Shown: positions 9,960-21,414, numbered from the stretch's first letter. The stretch: 64,000 nucleotides of DNA from Isoetes taiwanensis (GCA_021234155.1 JAJEKV010000017.1:16874372-16938371); one strand, 5' to 3'. A program made the numbers and translations. Notes: a model not told the origin generated them from the letters alone.

Positions 9960-11190
9960 TGCCCGCAAGGAACCCGCTTTGAAGAATTTGGACAAATGAC
10001 CCCTTAAGAAGAAATATCGCAAATGAGGACGGACCTCGAACAGATAAAGGCTTTGCTAGCCGCACAAGCAGGAGCAGGTTCGGTGGGTAACGCTCAACTG
10101 CCGCAAGCATCAGCTCGGAGAACAGGTAGAGACAAGAAGAGGAGCAAGAGAGGAAGGTCCCCCAGCTCGGACTCCTCCGACTCAAGCTCAGATTCAGACT
10201 CCGATTCTGAGGAAGAAGAAGGGCAGAACCAAGTCCCAATGCACGAAAAGGCGAGGAACACCCCGGACGGACGACAAAGGGACACAAGAACCTCCGACTA
10301 CCGTAAGAAAGTAGACTCGCGATTGGGAAATGTTTGAAGTCCAGAAGCTCGAAAGCAATTCTCAAAGCGAGAACAGCGTCGCATGGAGGCGAGGCTTGGC
10401 TTGACGAGATGAGTTTAACACGGCAATGCCTATGGTATGAAGGATAAGGATAAAGGCGTGGTGGCAACAAATAACCCGAAGGGAGCAAAGACGCATTTGG
10501 TGGAAGGGCTATGCCAAGGCTCATGGCTTAAGCATGGATGCTTGCGGTGTTCAAGAAGTTTGCTAAAGCCTTCTGCCGCCATTACGCTCCAAGAGAGCAC
10601 AAGTCCAAGATGATGCAAAGAAGTTCTACAAAGTTGCAAAGAAGGCAACAAGTCAAGACATTTAAATACACCGGAGGAATTTATGAGGCTAAGGTCAGAT
10701 GTGCCAAAGTTAGGTGAGAAGCATGCAAAGGAAAGCTACATTGAAGGTCCGAATGAGGAGATCCCAAGCTTGTAAGGGCAATAAACCCTAGAACAAAGAT
10801 CGAAGCGGAGTCCAAGGCAATAAGCTTGCAAGGAACGGGACCTCGTAATAGCGGGCGAGGCAACAAGATTACCAAGATAAAGGCAAGGCAAAGAAAGCGC
10901 TTTAGGCCCGAGGACGTACCCCAGACCAGCTAGAGCCCCATATAGTGGCAATCAAGGGAAGCAGCAGGAGAAGAAGCAGGTGTCTTTCAAAGACAAACAG
11001 GAAGGGTCAAACTACTCCAAAGCAAAGGCGATCCTTCTCAAGCAGCCATGCCCAAGGAAAAGAGACAGAGTGCATAGAAAAGCGCCTTTGCTTCGTGTGT
11101 TCCAGCCAAGGCCATAGGACAAATGAACCGCCCATATGTCATGAGTGCGCTAGCAGAGTTGGGAGATTGGGACACTGCTCCGGACGACGA
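9960..11190 (+). pseudogene. Gag of element 1 (broken): N-terminal region, capsid remnants, zinc knuckle
   Basis: From 10023, LEQIKALLAAQ is followed by a Ser/Asp/Glu-rich acidic stretch (about 10170-10220). Between 10370 and 10700 fragments match the capsid of element 4 (DE..EFGNSYGMKDKDKG, then FxKAF..HYAP). Near 11080 the frame reads CFVCSSQGHRTNE, a CCHC zinc knuckle whose last cysteine is lost or shifted. Gag would form the virus-like particle and bind element RNA. The region is split by several frameshifts. About 400 bases (9560-9960) before it are AT-rich with no ORF. Confidence 0.7.
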
Positions 11191-11203
11191 CGGGCGAGAG
11201 GAG

Positions 11204-11881
11204 GCCCGCGACTACATTCAGGGTGAGTGTCATATCTTTGCCGCAATAGATACAGAGCAAGCAGAGAGCCAGTATAAAGTAATTTCCACAGTGGGAAAGG
11301 CCAAGGCCAAGTCATTTATAGTCCTGATAGATTCGGGAAGTAGCCATAACTTTGCATCCCCCAGAATGGTTCAAATGTTGAAGTTGAAACCATTAAAGTC
11401 AAAGCCAAGGCCCGTTGTCTTAGCAAGTGGAGCAAGAGAAGGCGTGACGCAGTAAAAGAATCAACTTTGACATCGACTTGCCGTGGATTAAGATCCGGAT
11501 GGGGGCAGAAGTAATGGGCATCGCAAAATACGATTTGATAATAGGTATGGAGTACCTTGGACCAGCAGGGCCATTATTGATTGTGGAAAGCGGAAGGTGA
11601 CCTTCCCAAAGACCGACGGCAAGATCATTGAGATAACAGGTAAAGAAGTTGTTCCCATCATGCAGTGTATGTCTTCTAAACGACTGTTCAAGTGCATCAA
11701 GAGTGAGCAAGTGGCATACATCTTCAAGCTTGAGATTAGTGAGCCGGAATTGGAAGGAAGCAAAGAAGACAAGATGCTCAGCAAGTTGCCGAAGCAAATA
11801 GCTAAGTTGATCACGGAGTTCCACGATCTCTTTCCAGATGAGATCAAGCAGCTCCCTCCTTATAGGGGAGTCGAAGTGTAG
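11204..11881 (+). CDS. Protease and linker of Pol, element 1 (interrupted)
   Basis: The frame 11123-11455 contains VLIDSGSSHNFASPRM, a retropepsin active-site motif (DSG, followed by the hydrophobic ILDSGASHNF-type context of Gypsy elements). After a stop, KYDLIIGMEYL (about 11530) is the second protease block. The frame 11597-11881 (FHDLFPDEIKQLPPYRG) is the conserved linker before reverse transcriptase. Two stops interrupt what should be one polyprotein. Confidence 0.8.
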
Positions 11882-11939
11882 ATAGCACTCTAACCGGGAA
11901 CAAAGCCAACAAGCAAGGCTCCATATATAGAATGACAAC

Positions 11940-12635
11940 GCAGGAGTTGTCGGAGTCGAAGAAGCAGCTAGAGGAGCCGCCGACCTAGGTTTCATTAGAC
12001 CTAGTGTCTCGCCGTTTGGAGCGCCCATTCTTTTTGTCAAGAAGAAGGATGGATCTTTGAGGATGTGCATAGACTATAGACAGTTGAATAAGCACACCAT
12101 TAAGAACAAGTATGCGCTTCCAAGATCAGACGACTTGATGGATCAGCTTCAAGGAGCAAAGATCTTCTCCAAAATCGACTTAAGGTCGGGTTATCATCAG
12201 ATACGGATAAAGGAGGAAGATATCCACAAGACCGCCTTCAGGACGCGGTATGGGCATTATGAGTTCACGGTAATGCCTTTCGGCTTATCAAATGCCCCCG
12301 CAACGTTCATGAGGCTCATGAACGATATCTTCAGGGAGTTCCTAGACACCTTTGTGATTGTTTTCTTTGATGACATTTTGGTGTATAGCAGATCCCTTGA
12401 AGAGCACGTGCAACACTTGAGAAGGGTGCTAGAGAAGTTGAAGAGGCACCAGTTGTACGCCAAGTTGTCGAAGTGCCACTTCGCAACAGAGAAGGTGGAA
12501 TACCTCGGTCATGTGATCTCGGCAGAAGGCATCTCGACGGACCCCGCCAAGATTGAAGCAGTGATTCAGTGGCCGGCGCCGAAGAATGTGCACGAGGTCA
12601 GAAGTTTTCTCGGTCTAGCGTGGTACTCACGGTGA
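11940..12635 (+). CDS. Reverse transcriptase of element 1
   Basis: In frame from 12057: [48 protein letters not shown], then [12 protein letters not shown] (the FxDD catalytic box), [16 protein letters not shown] and VRSFLGL. These are the Ty3/Gypsy RT blocks in order. The catalytic aspartates are present. The amino end ([20 protein letters not shown]) is in another frame upstream of 12057, so one frameshift separates it. The ORF ends at 12635 at the start of the connection to RNase H. Confidence 0.92.
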   Translation, partial: AGVVGVEEAARGAADLGFIRPSVSPFGAPILFVKKKDGSLRMCIDYRQLNKHTIKNKYALPRSDDLMDQLQGAKIFSKIDLRSGYHQIRIKEEDIHKTAFRTRYGHYEFTVMPFGLSNAPATFMRLMNDIFREFLDTFVIVFFDDILVYSRSLEEHVQHLRRVLEKLKRHQLYAKLSKCHFATEKVEYLGHVISAEGISTDPAKIEAVIQWPAPKNVHEVRSFLGLAWYSR

Positions 12636-12639
12636 AGTT

Positions 12640-14110
12640 CGCGGAAGAACTTTGCTAAGATAGCAGCCCCGTTAACAGACCTGACGAGGGCAGAGAAGGT
12701 GAAAGATTGGGTAGAGCATTGGCACAAGAAAGCCCAAAAGGGGTTTGAATTGTTGAAAGAAGCTCTGACGACAGCCCTCCCTGCCTTGACCTCCCGCCGG
12801 ACCGTGAGAAAGACAAGCTTGTAGCAACAGATGCAGTAAGATAGCTACTGGTGCAAGATTTATGCAAGAAGAGAGCTGTGGTAGCATATGATTCCGTGAA
12901 GATGAACGACGCCGAGACGCCGCTACCCAACGCACGATCGTGAATTGCTTGCAGCTTGTCGTATGCTAAGAATATGGAGGCACTACCTCTTGGGAAGGAA
13001 GTTCCAATTGGACCCACCATCGAGCCTCCCAAGATGTATTCACGCAACCACACCTTAACTGAGGCAAATGAGGTGGATGGAGTTCCTCAAGAATATGACT
13101 TTGTTATAGTCTACAAGCCGGAAGCTCAATGTGGTAGCAGATGCGCTTTCAAGACATCCCCGACAACTAGAGTGCATTGTAATGCAATTTCGACGCCTCC
13201 AAATGACTTTGGTAAGAAGATTGAAGAGTCCTTGCCAACGGATGTGGATTTCAGGGAAGTATGGGCAAGCCTCTCTAAGGAGGCTAGAACAGATAAAGAG
13301 CGGGAGGCCTTCAAGCATTATAAGAAGGAAGGCAACCTGTTATACCATAAGAACAAGTTGTGCGCACCGAATCATCGTGTAAGGAAGTTGATCCTCCATG
13401 ACACGCACAACAGCCCAATAGCTGGCCATGCGGGATTCATGAAAACATATTTCAAAGCAGCAAATTATTATTGGCCAGGAATGAAGAAGCAAATAGCTCG
13501 CTACATCAAGGAATGTCAGCTATGCCAGCAGACGAAGGCGGAGCAGCTTCGAATTCCAGGGGCATTAGAGCCACTAGCGGTGCCAAACGCTAAGTGGGAG
13601 GTGATCAGCATGGATTTCATCACAGGGCTCCCAAGGACGGTAAGAGGGAAGGATGCCTTGATGGTAGTGGTCGACAAGTTGTCGAAGATGGCACACTTTG
13701 TGCCTTGCAAGACCACGATAAAAGCCTATGGATACAAAGAAAGCTCTTCACCAAAGAGATCTTCAGGCTTCATGGCATGCCAAGGGAGATTATATCCGGA
13801 TAGGGATCCGGTTCATGAGTGCCTTTTGGCAAGACCTCTTTGCTAATTTATTCGCACCAAGCTATCCATGAGCATCTACAGATCATCCTCGACGGATGGC
13901 CGACGGAGCGGATTAACAGGATCTTAGAAGACATGCTACTAAACTATGTCCGGAATAAGCAAAGTATGTGGGAAGAATTTATTCACTTGGTGGAGTTTGC
14001 ATACAATAGCACCAAGCAGGAATCGCCCCAAATGTCGCCATTTATGATCAATTATGGCTATCGATTGTTTAACTCCGCATACACTTGGCACAACCAGTGT
14101 CAAAAGTAGA
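12640..14110 (+). CDS. RNase H remnant and integrase of element 1 (interrupted)
   Basis: RNase H (12640-13150) is degraded by comparison with element 4. The frame 12956-13846 holds the integrase. It has an HHCC zinc domain (LILHDTHNSPIAGHAGFMKT...CQLCQQTK), a tRNA/retro-type core opening with MDFITGLPRT (first catalytic Asp) and VVVDKLSKMAHF. A frame change at about 13740 is followed by RLHGMPREIISG and, at 13819-14109, GWPTERINRILEDML (third catalytic Glu) and EFAYNSTKQESPQMSPF. Strand transfer into chromatin would be its role. As read it is split into at least three frames. Confidence 0.88.
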
Positions 14111-14114
14111 AGTT

Positions 14115-14690
14115 TCGCAGCCAGATGTTGGCCGATATGCAGCAGCTCGTGGAAGAAGTTCGAGGTTATCCGCTAGCAGCAAGAAGTCGGAAAGAGCATC
14201 GCCAAACAAGCATCGAACGGTCGAGAGAGTTCAAAGTTGGAGATGATGTATGGCTCAAGATAAAGGTGAAGGTGCAAAGCTCAGATTGGCAATTGCAAGA
14301 AGCTTGCTCCAAGGTGGGCTGGACCCCTTCGTAATAATCAAGAGAGTAGGTAATCAATCCTACAAGTTGGATTTGCAAAGACACCTAAAGATTCATAAGG
14401 TCTTCCACGTGAGTTTTTTGAAGAAGCATACTCCAAATCCGCATTTAAGTCTTGGACACTCCAACATTGTTGGAAATGACGGAGGAGCAAAACTGGAAAT
14501 AGTTCCGTAAAACTGATTCTTGATAAAGCTTTCAAGAAAACAAGGAGATCAGAATTCCTCCAAAGATTTGGTCAAGTGGAAACACTTGCCGCTGGAAGAC
14601 GACGCGGGTACTTAAGAGGGATTTAGAAAAACAAGCAGTACCCAGTTTATGGAGCAATGGGACGGCAAGGTCATCTCAAGAAATCGGCCG
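14115..14690 (+). pseudogene. Integrase C-terminus and chromodomain of element 1 (broken)
   Basis: GNQSYKLDL and KIHKVFHVSFLKKH (14340-14430) are the Gypsy GPF/Y-like end of integrase. Then LDKAFKKTRRSEFLQ, and in a shifted frame VKWKHLPLEDD..W and DLEKQYP, correspond to the chromodomain read cleanly in element 2 (30112-30462). Chromodomains of chromoviruses bind modified histone H3 tails and guide integration; here the same element also encodes an H3-like protein. Confidence 0.75.
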
Positions 14691-14699
14691 TGCATGTCG

Positions 14700-15586
14700 A
14701 TTTGTGTAGGTTAATTCTTGTGTAGTTAGGATTAATCTACGCATGCCACCTATGCTTGGTATGGGTCGCATGCGTTGTTACCGATGATGAGACCACTACG
14801 GTGATCTCTAGGGCGTGGTGTAATGTCAAGGTAGGCATGACCACGTTTTCGCTTGGGCGAGTGGAAGGTAGATTAGAAAGTCTACTTCTGTCCCACGGAA
14901 GTAGACGACCTCGAGAGAAAAGAGGTCATTAAGGAATGCACTGATAGGAAAAGCACCTCTAGCCCCATATATGCTTTGATAGGAGGAATCAGGCCTTCAC
15001 GCCCCATATACGGGAAGGACCTATCCTCCACGCTGGGCAACTAGGGTGTAGGCATGAGCGGCATATAGGCATATAGGCGCTGTCTCCACGGCCATAATGG
15101 AAGATTCACCCTCTTCCTACGCCGGGAGATTAGCCATGCATCCATGTAGATAGGTGGGGTGGTCACCATATAACCAAAAATTTATTAAATAATTAAAACG
15201 GTACTAACGTAGTGTCGACCAGCAGCCGAGAGCGCCCGGAGGGAGGGCAAGGAGGTCGAGCTACGAAGACTTGCAACACAAATTTTGTTGGAATGTGTCG
15301 CAAGGAACGAAGAGTACCTCGAACAATAATTATAGATATGAAATGTTGAAATTTTGTATAACTTAATGTCATAATAACTGAGATAGCGAATACCTTGTTT
15401 AATGATGTTATGAATTGTTAAGTATTCCATAGTATGATGACGTGATAATGTTTTAAAAATATTACCTTAGGGTAATCCTGGTAAATGTATAACTATTATA
15501 TTGTATGCATCACGTTGATTGCAGATTGCGATTAGGAAGATCCCAAGGTGGGGGAGACCCACGATGCCGCTTGGAAGATCATTTCA
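14700..15586 (+). other. 3' untranslated region of element 1
   Basis: About 890 bases between the chromodomain and the polypurine tract. It includes a GATGATGAGA...CTAGGGCG block related to the repeated motif in the 3' region of element 2 (29700-30030), and an AT-rich segment 15180-15520. No gene is supported. Confidence 0.5.
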
Positions 15587-15598
15587 AGGTGGGGAGAA
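15587..15598 (+). other. Polypurine tract of element 1
   Basis: AGGTGGGGAGAA directly abuts the 3' LTR. It would prime plus-strand cDNA synthesis. A second purine run (GGTGGGGGAGA) lies at about 15547. Confidence 0.8.
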
Positions 15599-17162
15599 TG
15601 TGACGTTCCAAAGACAAAGATAGGGTCCCGGGGACGATATCTTTGATCTTGCCACGCCGCAGACACGCCACTCCGACCGACGCGGTACGCCAACGGATAG
15701 CCGTGTAAGTAGCCCTAGGGGCAACTTTTGCTAGAGTGTTCATATATTATTAATGTGCACATGTGCACATTAATGTGGGCACACCTTTCCATGTTGGCAT
15801 ATTTTGCCACCTAGCCATTAAAGGCAAGTGGGGCCTTTCCAATTATCCCACATGCCAAAATGGGTAATTGGAAACCCTAGCCTAAACCCCATGTCTATTT
15901 AGGGTAGGAAAACCCTAGCTTGCTAGTTTTTCGTCCTTAGGGTTTTAGAGCTCAGTTTTGGCTGCCCCAGGAGCCAAAACCGCCCCCCGACGCCGCCCTT
16001 TAATTATGCGCCATCGGTTCCCTCCGAACCGATCAGCCCGGCCGGGGATGGTTGAACTCGGTCGAGGAGCCACTCAGGGGATCAGGTATTTGGTCAATTT
16101 AATAGCTTAAACCGCCTTCTAGTCATAGAACCAAGAAGTTTAGACTATTAAATTGCCCATAGTAGCTATCTAGATCTTAGATCTAGGGCACTAACTAAAG
16201 AACCTAACTCTATGATTTAGATTAGATCTAGTTCTTTTAGTTCTTCCGTGATGTATATGGATGATGTATCTTTGGAACTCCTTGTATTGAGAAGGGGGTA
16301 GAGGCCCTAAGGCTTGTAGTTGATGCTCCTAGAGTAGCCTCTCTAGCACACCGTAGATTCGCCCTGCGGCACAAGAGCCACACCCGGGTTTGGGTGAAGG
16401 GGCCAGGCGGCTAAGAAGGAGGTTCATGTTCGACTCTTGAACGATCCCCCCGTGTGTGTAAAAGCCTACCGGGATCATTGTGACTAGGTCTAATGGCTTA
16501 CCACCGAAAGTGGGGTAAGGCATGGGCCTCGACACCCGCGGAAGTGGTGTACACTTTCCAGTGGGTTCACCGAACACGGGCAAAGGGCCCTCTAGTCACC
16601 TTGAGTCGGCATGTAGATCTCGGAGGGAGTGATCCCTACCTGCCCCATCGAACTGGGAGGATGAGACTCCGGGGAATAGCCCCTTCGGGCTATGCATCCC
16701 GGCTGGCTGCCAGTCCCCGACACTTTTCAGCCTACTCGCAAAGTGTGCACAGAGGGGGATGGAGGGACAACCCTATGCCATGTTCTTATGCCACCCAACT
16801 CCATTGCCATGAATTCGCCCCCGCAATGAACTGGAGACCCAAGCCGGGCCACTCCCCTTGAGTCTGAGCCTTGGGTAGGATTCCCTATGTGATGTGCTGA
16901 CCATTGTCTATGCAGATGTTGATATACCACCCCTCTGGGTGGATGGAGGATTCTGTTGGTACTGACATGTATGTTTACGCTTCCGCAGCTAGGTAGGCCC
17001 TGAGGGAGACATGGTAGAATGACACCTTCACTCTTCCCACTGGGACTCGTTACGGGTGCAGTGATATGTGGAGGGCCCTGTATCAGCATGGAGCTGGTGT
17101 GGGGGAAGAACTCCTGTTTGTATATACGGTGAGAGCACCGTACACGAGTAGGGGACGTCACA
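15599..17162 (+). repeat. 3' LTR of element 1
   Basis: 1564 bp, TGTGACGT...ACGTCACA, partner of 3968-5519. It is followed by the target duplication AATGA. Confidence 0.96.
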
Positions 17163-17195
17163 AATGAAAAGAAAAGGTATTGAAAGGAAACGAGT

Positions 17196-17219
17196 TTTCT
17201 CGACTCGCGAGTCGAGAAA
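17196..17219. repeat. Intronic palindrome, copy 2 (perfect)
   Basis: A perfect 24-bp palindrome with core CTCGACTCGCGAGTCGAG extended by three T and three A. It lies in the same intron as copy 1; without element 1 the two copies would be about 85 bases apart. Confidence 0.95.
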
Positions 17220-17244
17220 CACCGATAGAGCAAAGTAAACTCAC

Positions 17245-17900
17245 CTCAATCTCAGATTCTCAAGAATGTGTTCGGCAGCATCCTTGTCTAAACCTTCGAC
17301 ATTCACGTCTACGTCAGCTTGGTCTCCCTCGTCCTCGTCGTCTTTACTGCTTCCATTTGTCTTCCTCCCCTTGAAATGCTCATGAAGCAGATCCAGGTAT
17401 GACCGAATGGTTTCAACCATGTCCTTATTTCCAACCACGAATATAGGTTTCATTCCAAACAAAGATAGCCCCGAGAGAGAACAGGCCATTCATGTACCAC
17501 TCGCATACAATTTGATCTTCCTCGACCAAGCTGGTTATGAAGTACTTGATAACTCTTGGCCGGATAGGAATTCTATGTATAGGACCTGTCGCACCATCTT
17601 TGCTGACCTTGTCCATCGATGGAACATCCTCCATAAATCTGCCCCCCTTCCAGGGTTCCATCTGCTCTTGAGAGATCATGAACCTGTCGAGATAATGATG
17701 CTCGCTAGACCACCACTTATCCAGGTCTACAGCCGATCTTGAAATCAAAACCAAAACTATGTTGGCAAAGCTTGGTGCCTTCGGCAAGCCAAGTCTACAC
17801 TCATGATCAAGTTCGTATATGGAGTACATGATCTTGTTGGTGAAGTTAATATCACCGCTGCCCATTGGGAGACAAGCAGGTTGTCCTGATTGCCGGCATG
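17245..17900 (-). CDS. Internal exon of the minus-strand gene, unknown product
   Basis: The frame 17865-17425 (MGSGDINFTNKIMYSIYELD...) continues, after one frame change near 17490, into KPIFVVGNKDMVETIRSYLD and an acidic segment (SKDDEDEGDQADVD), ending ENLRLR at a canonical donor GAG|GTGAGT (17245/17244). The codon split by this junction is completed in frame by the acceptor at 3906/3905, which supports real splicing across element 1. I do not recognise the protein. Composition is ordinary (W, H, C spread), unlike repeat-shadow ORFs. Confidence 0.6.
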
Positions 17901-18099
17901 CAAAAAGACAAGGAAACCGAAAGTATCCGGTCGGTCATGTCCGCATTACCGCCTTGTACCACCGCTCTATGTCAGCTTTGTCATAAAAAGGGTGGGGTCT
18001 TGATCATATTGATGACAAATAGTGCCACGGGTCCAGTGTGGCCTGGACCACCAAATCCCTTGTGTCCCAAAGTTACAGAAATGGGGAGCTATCGTCGGC

Positions 18100-18879
18100 C
18101 TTAAATGGGACCACCCTCAATCCAAGCTTCCTCTTGAATTGCCATAGCACGCGTTCGAGGGAAAGGAAGGGTTTTGACGTTACGCTTCAGCTTGGTGTTG
18201 ATGTAGGGTTGACATAGACGGTTCAATTCCTTCATGTCTTCCTCATCAAGGGCAGCCTTTTCCTTGTAATAATCAAAGTCATGGTATTCATTAGATGCAA
18301 CGTTGCAGAACTCCGTGATGCCTTCTTTCTAACGCGACGCCGCTTTAGGATCGCGTGGCATAATCCTTTAAGGCCCCGCATTTTAGAACTCCTAGTCTTC
18401 CTTAGCAGGATTGTTCCATCCAAGATTCTGCCTTGCAGGTCAAGCGTTTCTTTGTCCGTGAGGCCCTGTATCCTCTTCATGAACTGCTTGTCAAACAACT
18501 TGGGGTCCGGCCTGGATGGAAATTCTCCATTCTTTGTCCTTGACTTGCCTCTTGTCCATTGAGCCCATATCTCAGTCCATTTCTCCCAGACCGCCTCAGT
18601 GCTAAGAATGAGGTCATATTGGTCTGAGAGAGACTCCCTGCCTTTCCTTGGTGTTCTCTTCTTCTTCTCCTCTTCATCCTCTCCCTCATCATCTTCCTGG
18701 CCCTCCAGCAGAACATATCTGCATAGTTTCTCAAAGGTCTTCCACTTATCCGAGGGAGCCCTGTTTCCTTTAGGACGCTGAGGACAACCCAATGCTTTCC
18801 ACTGTTGCCTAGCATGTATGATCTGGTCAGGATAAGGGCTGCATTCAGTCAATGTACCAATGTCAGAGCATGATAGTAT
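18100..18879 (-). CDS. Upstream exon of the minus-strand gene, unknown product
   Basis: It opens directly at a splice acceptor (TTTGTAG ending at 18880) with ILSCSDIGTLTECSPYPDQ, then QQWKALGCPQRPKG, SDKWKTFEKLCRYVLLEG, an acidic/basic low-complexity stretch (DDEGEDEEEKKKR), AVWEKWTEIWAQWTRGK and LFDKQFMKRIQGLTDKETL. After a frame change near 18330 it continues EFCNVASNEYHDFDYYKEKA and LNRLCQPYINTKLKRNVK. No family recognised. The 3' boundary is uncertain; 17900-18100 holds stops and may be an intron. Confidence 0.55.
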
Positions 18880-19137
18880 CTACAAACACCCGAAATAAAC
18901 AGTAAATAGTAGCCCCGGGGTTTTCGACCATGAAGTGAGAAAGTCCCTTTGAATGTCTAATTTTCTTTTTACTTCTCTAGGTTTTTCGATTTCGAGAAAG
19001 CTCGCATCCTTTGATTTTTCAGGTGTTCGGCTTTTCGACTCGCGAGTCGAGAAACCCCAGTGATAATCGGGAAATGTTAGGATGGTAGGGCTTTCTCGAC
19101 TCGCGAGTCGAGAATGGAAAGAATCAGAGTTATTTAC
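18880..19137 (-). other. Intron with two palindrome copies
   Basis: Donor AAG|GTAAATA at 19138/19137 and acceptor TTTGTAG|ATACT at 18880/18879 delimit a 258-bp intron. It contains palindrome copies at 19032-19054 and 19092-19114 with the same CGACTCGCGAGTCG core as those in the intron interrupted by element 1. Confidence 0.6.
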
Positions 19138-19560
19138 CTTACGTAGCTGGCACTCGCTGCTATTGTGTTCTGGCAGTGGCTAATGCTGGCCGGGCCGGTT
19201 GCCGGGCGTCTCCGGCTGAAAGAACTCGTGACTCTCGCTTGGCATATCTATCCTTGATCCTTTGCGGCACCTCCTTCTCCTCCTCGCAATACTTGCGCGC
19301 CTCACGAATCGCCGACCGCCCACTACCCGTAACCGGACGTCTTTTCCTTCAGGTCTTCCCTCGGACTTCGGTGAACAACCGACCGGTCGACCGCTAAAAG
19401 GTATGACATCCGCAGCATTGATCCGCAGCGAGGATGTCGCACCATCGGAGTTTGAATCTCCAAAGCATGTGTGCCGGATTAAATTCCCAATCGCGGGGTT
19501 GAACAAGGCGGCATCTCCGGTGCAAACCTTCAACCCCGCCTAATGTCAAAGCAGCGGTTT
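19138..19560 (-). CDS. Possible 5' exon of the minus-strand gene
   Basis: The frame 19533-19180 starts MKVCTGDAALFNPAIGNLIR and continues HTCFGDSNSDGATSSLRIN and an arginine-rich end. It stops at 19180 in one frame before the donor at 19138, so either a frameshift or a different exon end is needed. Only its position before a good donor supports it. About 19560-19780 holds nothing I can identify. Confidence 0.3.
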
Positions 19561-19779
19561 TGTGTGATATTCCTAAGCGGATAATACTGAGCCACCGCCC
19601 ATTTTCTGTGCTCCTCTCGCGGAAATCCTGATCCGATCATCCGGATCCATTATTGGGGAGTTACCCATATCTTCGTCTCCTTAAGTCATCTGATTCCTCC
19701 CGGTGTGGTGTCATCTTCTCCGCGAGGTCCGTGGACTACACCATGGTTGCGTGCCATCTTTACAAAAGGGTAAGGATAC

Positions 19780-20956
19780 CATCCTTCGATTTGTGTTCTC
19801 CCTCATGAGGTCCCGTGATATTGTTCGAGAAGCCCATGAAGGGGCTCGGTGGTGGTCATTTTCATGGTGACACCACGGCACGCAAAAATCCTTCTTCTTT
19901 GGTTATTTTTGGCCCTTTTCAAAGACGCCACGCCACGCCCGCGTGTGATGCTTGTCGGCGCGGTGTGGGAAAGCCCACGGCCCGTGGGACGCTCTTCCAT
20001 TAACGCCGGCCGCCACGCCCTTCCCTTCAAAGAAATGGGGATGGATTTTGTGGGACCCATTGATTCGCAAGGCGCGGCACACCCGCGTCCCGCTACATTC
20101 TCGTTCTCACCGACTACGCTACCAAATGGGCGGAAGCTTGCGCACTTCCGCATAACACCGCAGCGGCCGCGACCAAGGTCATCTATCAACAAATCATCAC
20201 GCTGATTCGGTGCCCCGCGGAGCTGGTCGGTGATCGTGGTGTCCATTTTATCAATCATACCATCAAGGAGGGCGGATTATCTCCTCGATACATCATCACA
20301 AGAGCACACCTTACTATCCTTAAGGGAATGGTTTGGCAGAAAGCACCAACAAAACTCTGGTCACAATTCTCAAGAAAATTTGTGACGCTTCTCGCACTGA
20401 CTGGCAAACCAAGCTTCCTACTGTTCTTTGGGCTTATAATACTTGTTTCAAAATAGCTACAGGTCACACTCCTTTTAAATTGGTTTATGGTCAAGAAGCT
20501 CTCATGCCGTTTGAATACATCCTTCCAACTCTCCGTTTTCAACTGGCTAGCGCCCATAATCCGCCTGCTGCACTCAAAGAAAGGGTTTATCAATTGGAAC
20601 AGTTGGATGAACTTAGAAGGGATGCTTATATTCGTGTTCTTCATGGACAACGGTTGCAGAAATCATTGCATGACAAAAGACTTAAGACAAAAACATTCAA
20701 CGAAGGAGATTTGGTTCTTCTTTATGATTCTCGGTACAAAAATTTTCCGGGTAAGCTAAAGTTTCGATGGCTTGGCCCTTATCAAATTGTTCAAGTGGTG
20801 CAACCCAGCGTTTTCCAGCTGGCTGAGTTAGATGGAACTCCATTACCTACACTGGTTAATAGCTTTCGCCTCAAAACATTTCATACCACAGAAAGTGAAA
20901 ATCAACAAACGGATGCTGTTCCAAACACAAACACAAACACAACAGATAGTGACTAA
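19780..20956 (+). pseudogene. Tat/Athila-like Ty3/Gypsy integrase fragment
   Basis: In shifting frames from 19830: a zinc-domain remnant ending CDACRRvGKPTAR, then LPFKEMGMDFVGPIDSQG, LTDYATKWAEA, and from 20333 an open frame of 207 aa: AESTNKTLVTILKKICDASR, LPTVLWAYNTCFKIATGHTP, LVYGQEALMPFEY, LRRDAYIRVLHGQR, and the C-terminal KLKFRWLGPYQIVQVVQPSV. The wording is that of the non-chromodomain Tat/Athila lineage, clearly different from elements 1, 2 and 4. No RT remains upstream, so only the end of the element is present. Confidence 0.85.
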
Positions 20957-21093
20957 TTGGCGGCATATTTATATTATATAGGTGGAATTTTTACAAAATG
21001 TGGGCAGAACCCAGCTATTTCCGCTATGGGCAGTGCCCTATTTACAAAAACGGGCTCAGAGCCCTATCTACTAAGTCCTAAGGAGAACACCCT

Positions 21094-21414
21094 CTACTCC
21101 GGGTTCGGAGCAGAGGTAATACGCAGGATGTGGTACCAGTTGTGCTCAGGGTCCCAGCGCAGGTGCAGAATCACCTCCATCCCGTTGGTGTGGGGATCGG
21201 CATGCTCAGCCATGCCGGCACACCACCGGTCCATAGCAATGCCACGATTGTGGCCAGTCCATTTTGCACGTAATCCACTCCAGGCAGTTGGAAGGCATAG
21301 TGCATTTGTCATGCAAACCAGCAGCAGACATACTGAGCGCCATCGGGTGTCTCCGCTCCAACCTTTGCTTCTCTTATATAGCCAACCGAGGAACTCCCTG
21401 TCGACGTGGACCAA
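21094..21414 (-). CDS. Antisense small ORF downstream of the Tat-like integrase, orphan family S
   Basis: 106 codons on the opposite strand to the integrase. Its end, IAMDRWCAGMAE...GMEVILHLRWDPEHNWYHIL, aligns with two minus-strand ORFs in the 40-54 kb block: PMEDW...FDVIIHLIWNREHQMYMI (47593-47842) and YRVVIHLWRVPERGVYEI (47160-47290). Antisense accessory ORFs downstream of integrase are known in Tat-lineage elements, which fits the place. Function unknown. Confidence 0.5.
   Translation of the reverse strand: MVHVDREFLGWLYKRSKGWSGDTRWRSVCLLLVCMTNALCLPTAWSGLRAKWTGHNRGIAMDRWCAGMAEHADPHTNGMEVILHLRWDPEHNWYHILRITSAPNPE

Larger units (their letters stand above)
3968..17162 (+). mobile_element. 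Complete chromodomain Ty3/Gypsy LTR retrotransposon encoding an H3-like ORF (element 1)
   Basis: The two LTRs begin TGTGACGT and end ACGTCACA. They are flanked by a perfect 5-bp duplication AATGA (3963-3967 and 17163-17167). Internal order: primer binding site, hairpin pair, TATA box, histone H3-like ORF1, hairpin pair, TATA box, ORF2, Gag with zinc knuckle, protease, reverse transcriptase, RNase H, integrase, chromodomain, polypurine tract. Length 13,195 bp. The order PR-RT-RH-INT-chromodomain places it among chromoviruses. The coding regions contain many frameshifts and stops, so this copy looks non-autonomous unless some are base-calling errors. It sits inside a short intron of a minus-strand gene. 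Confidence 0.97.
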
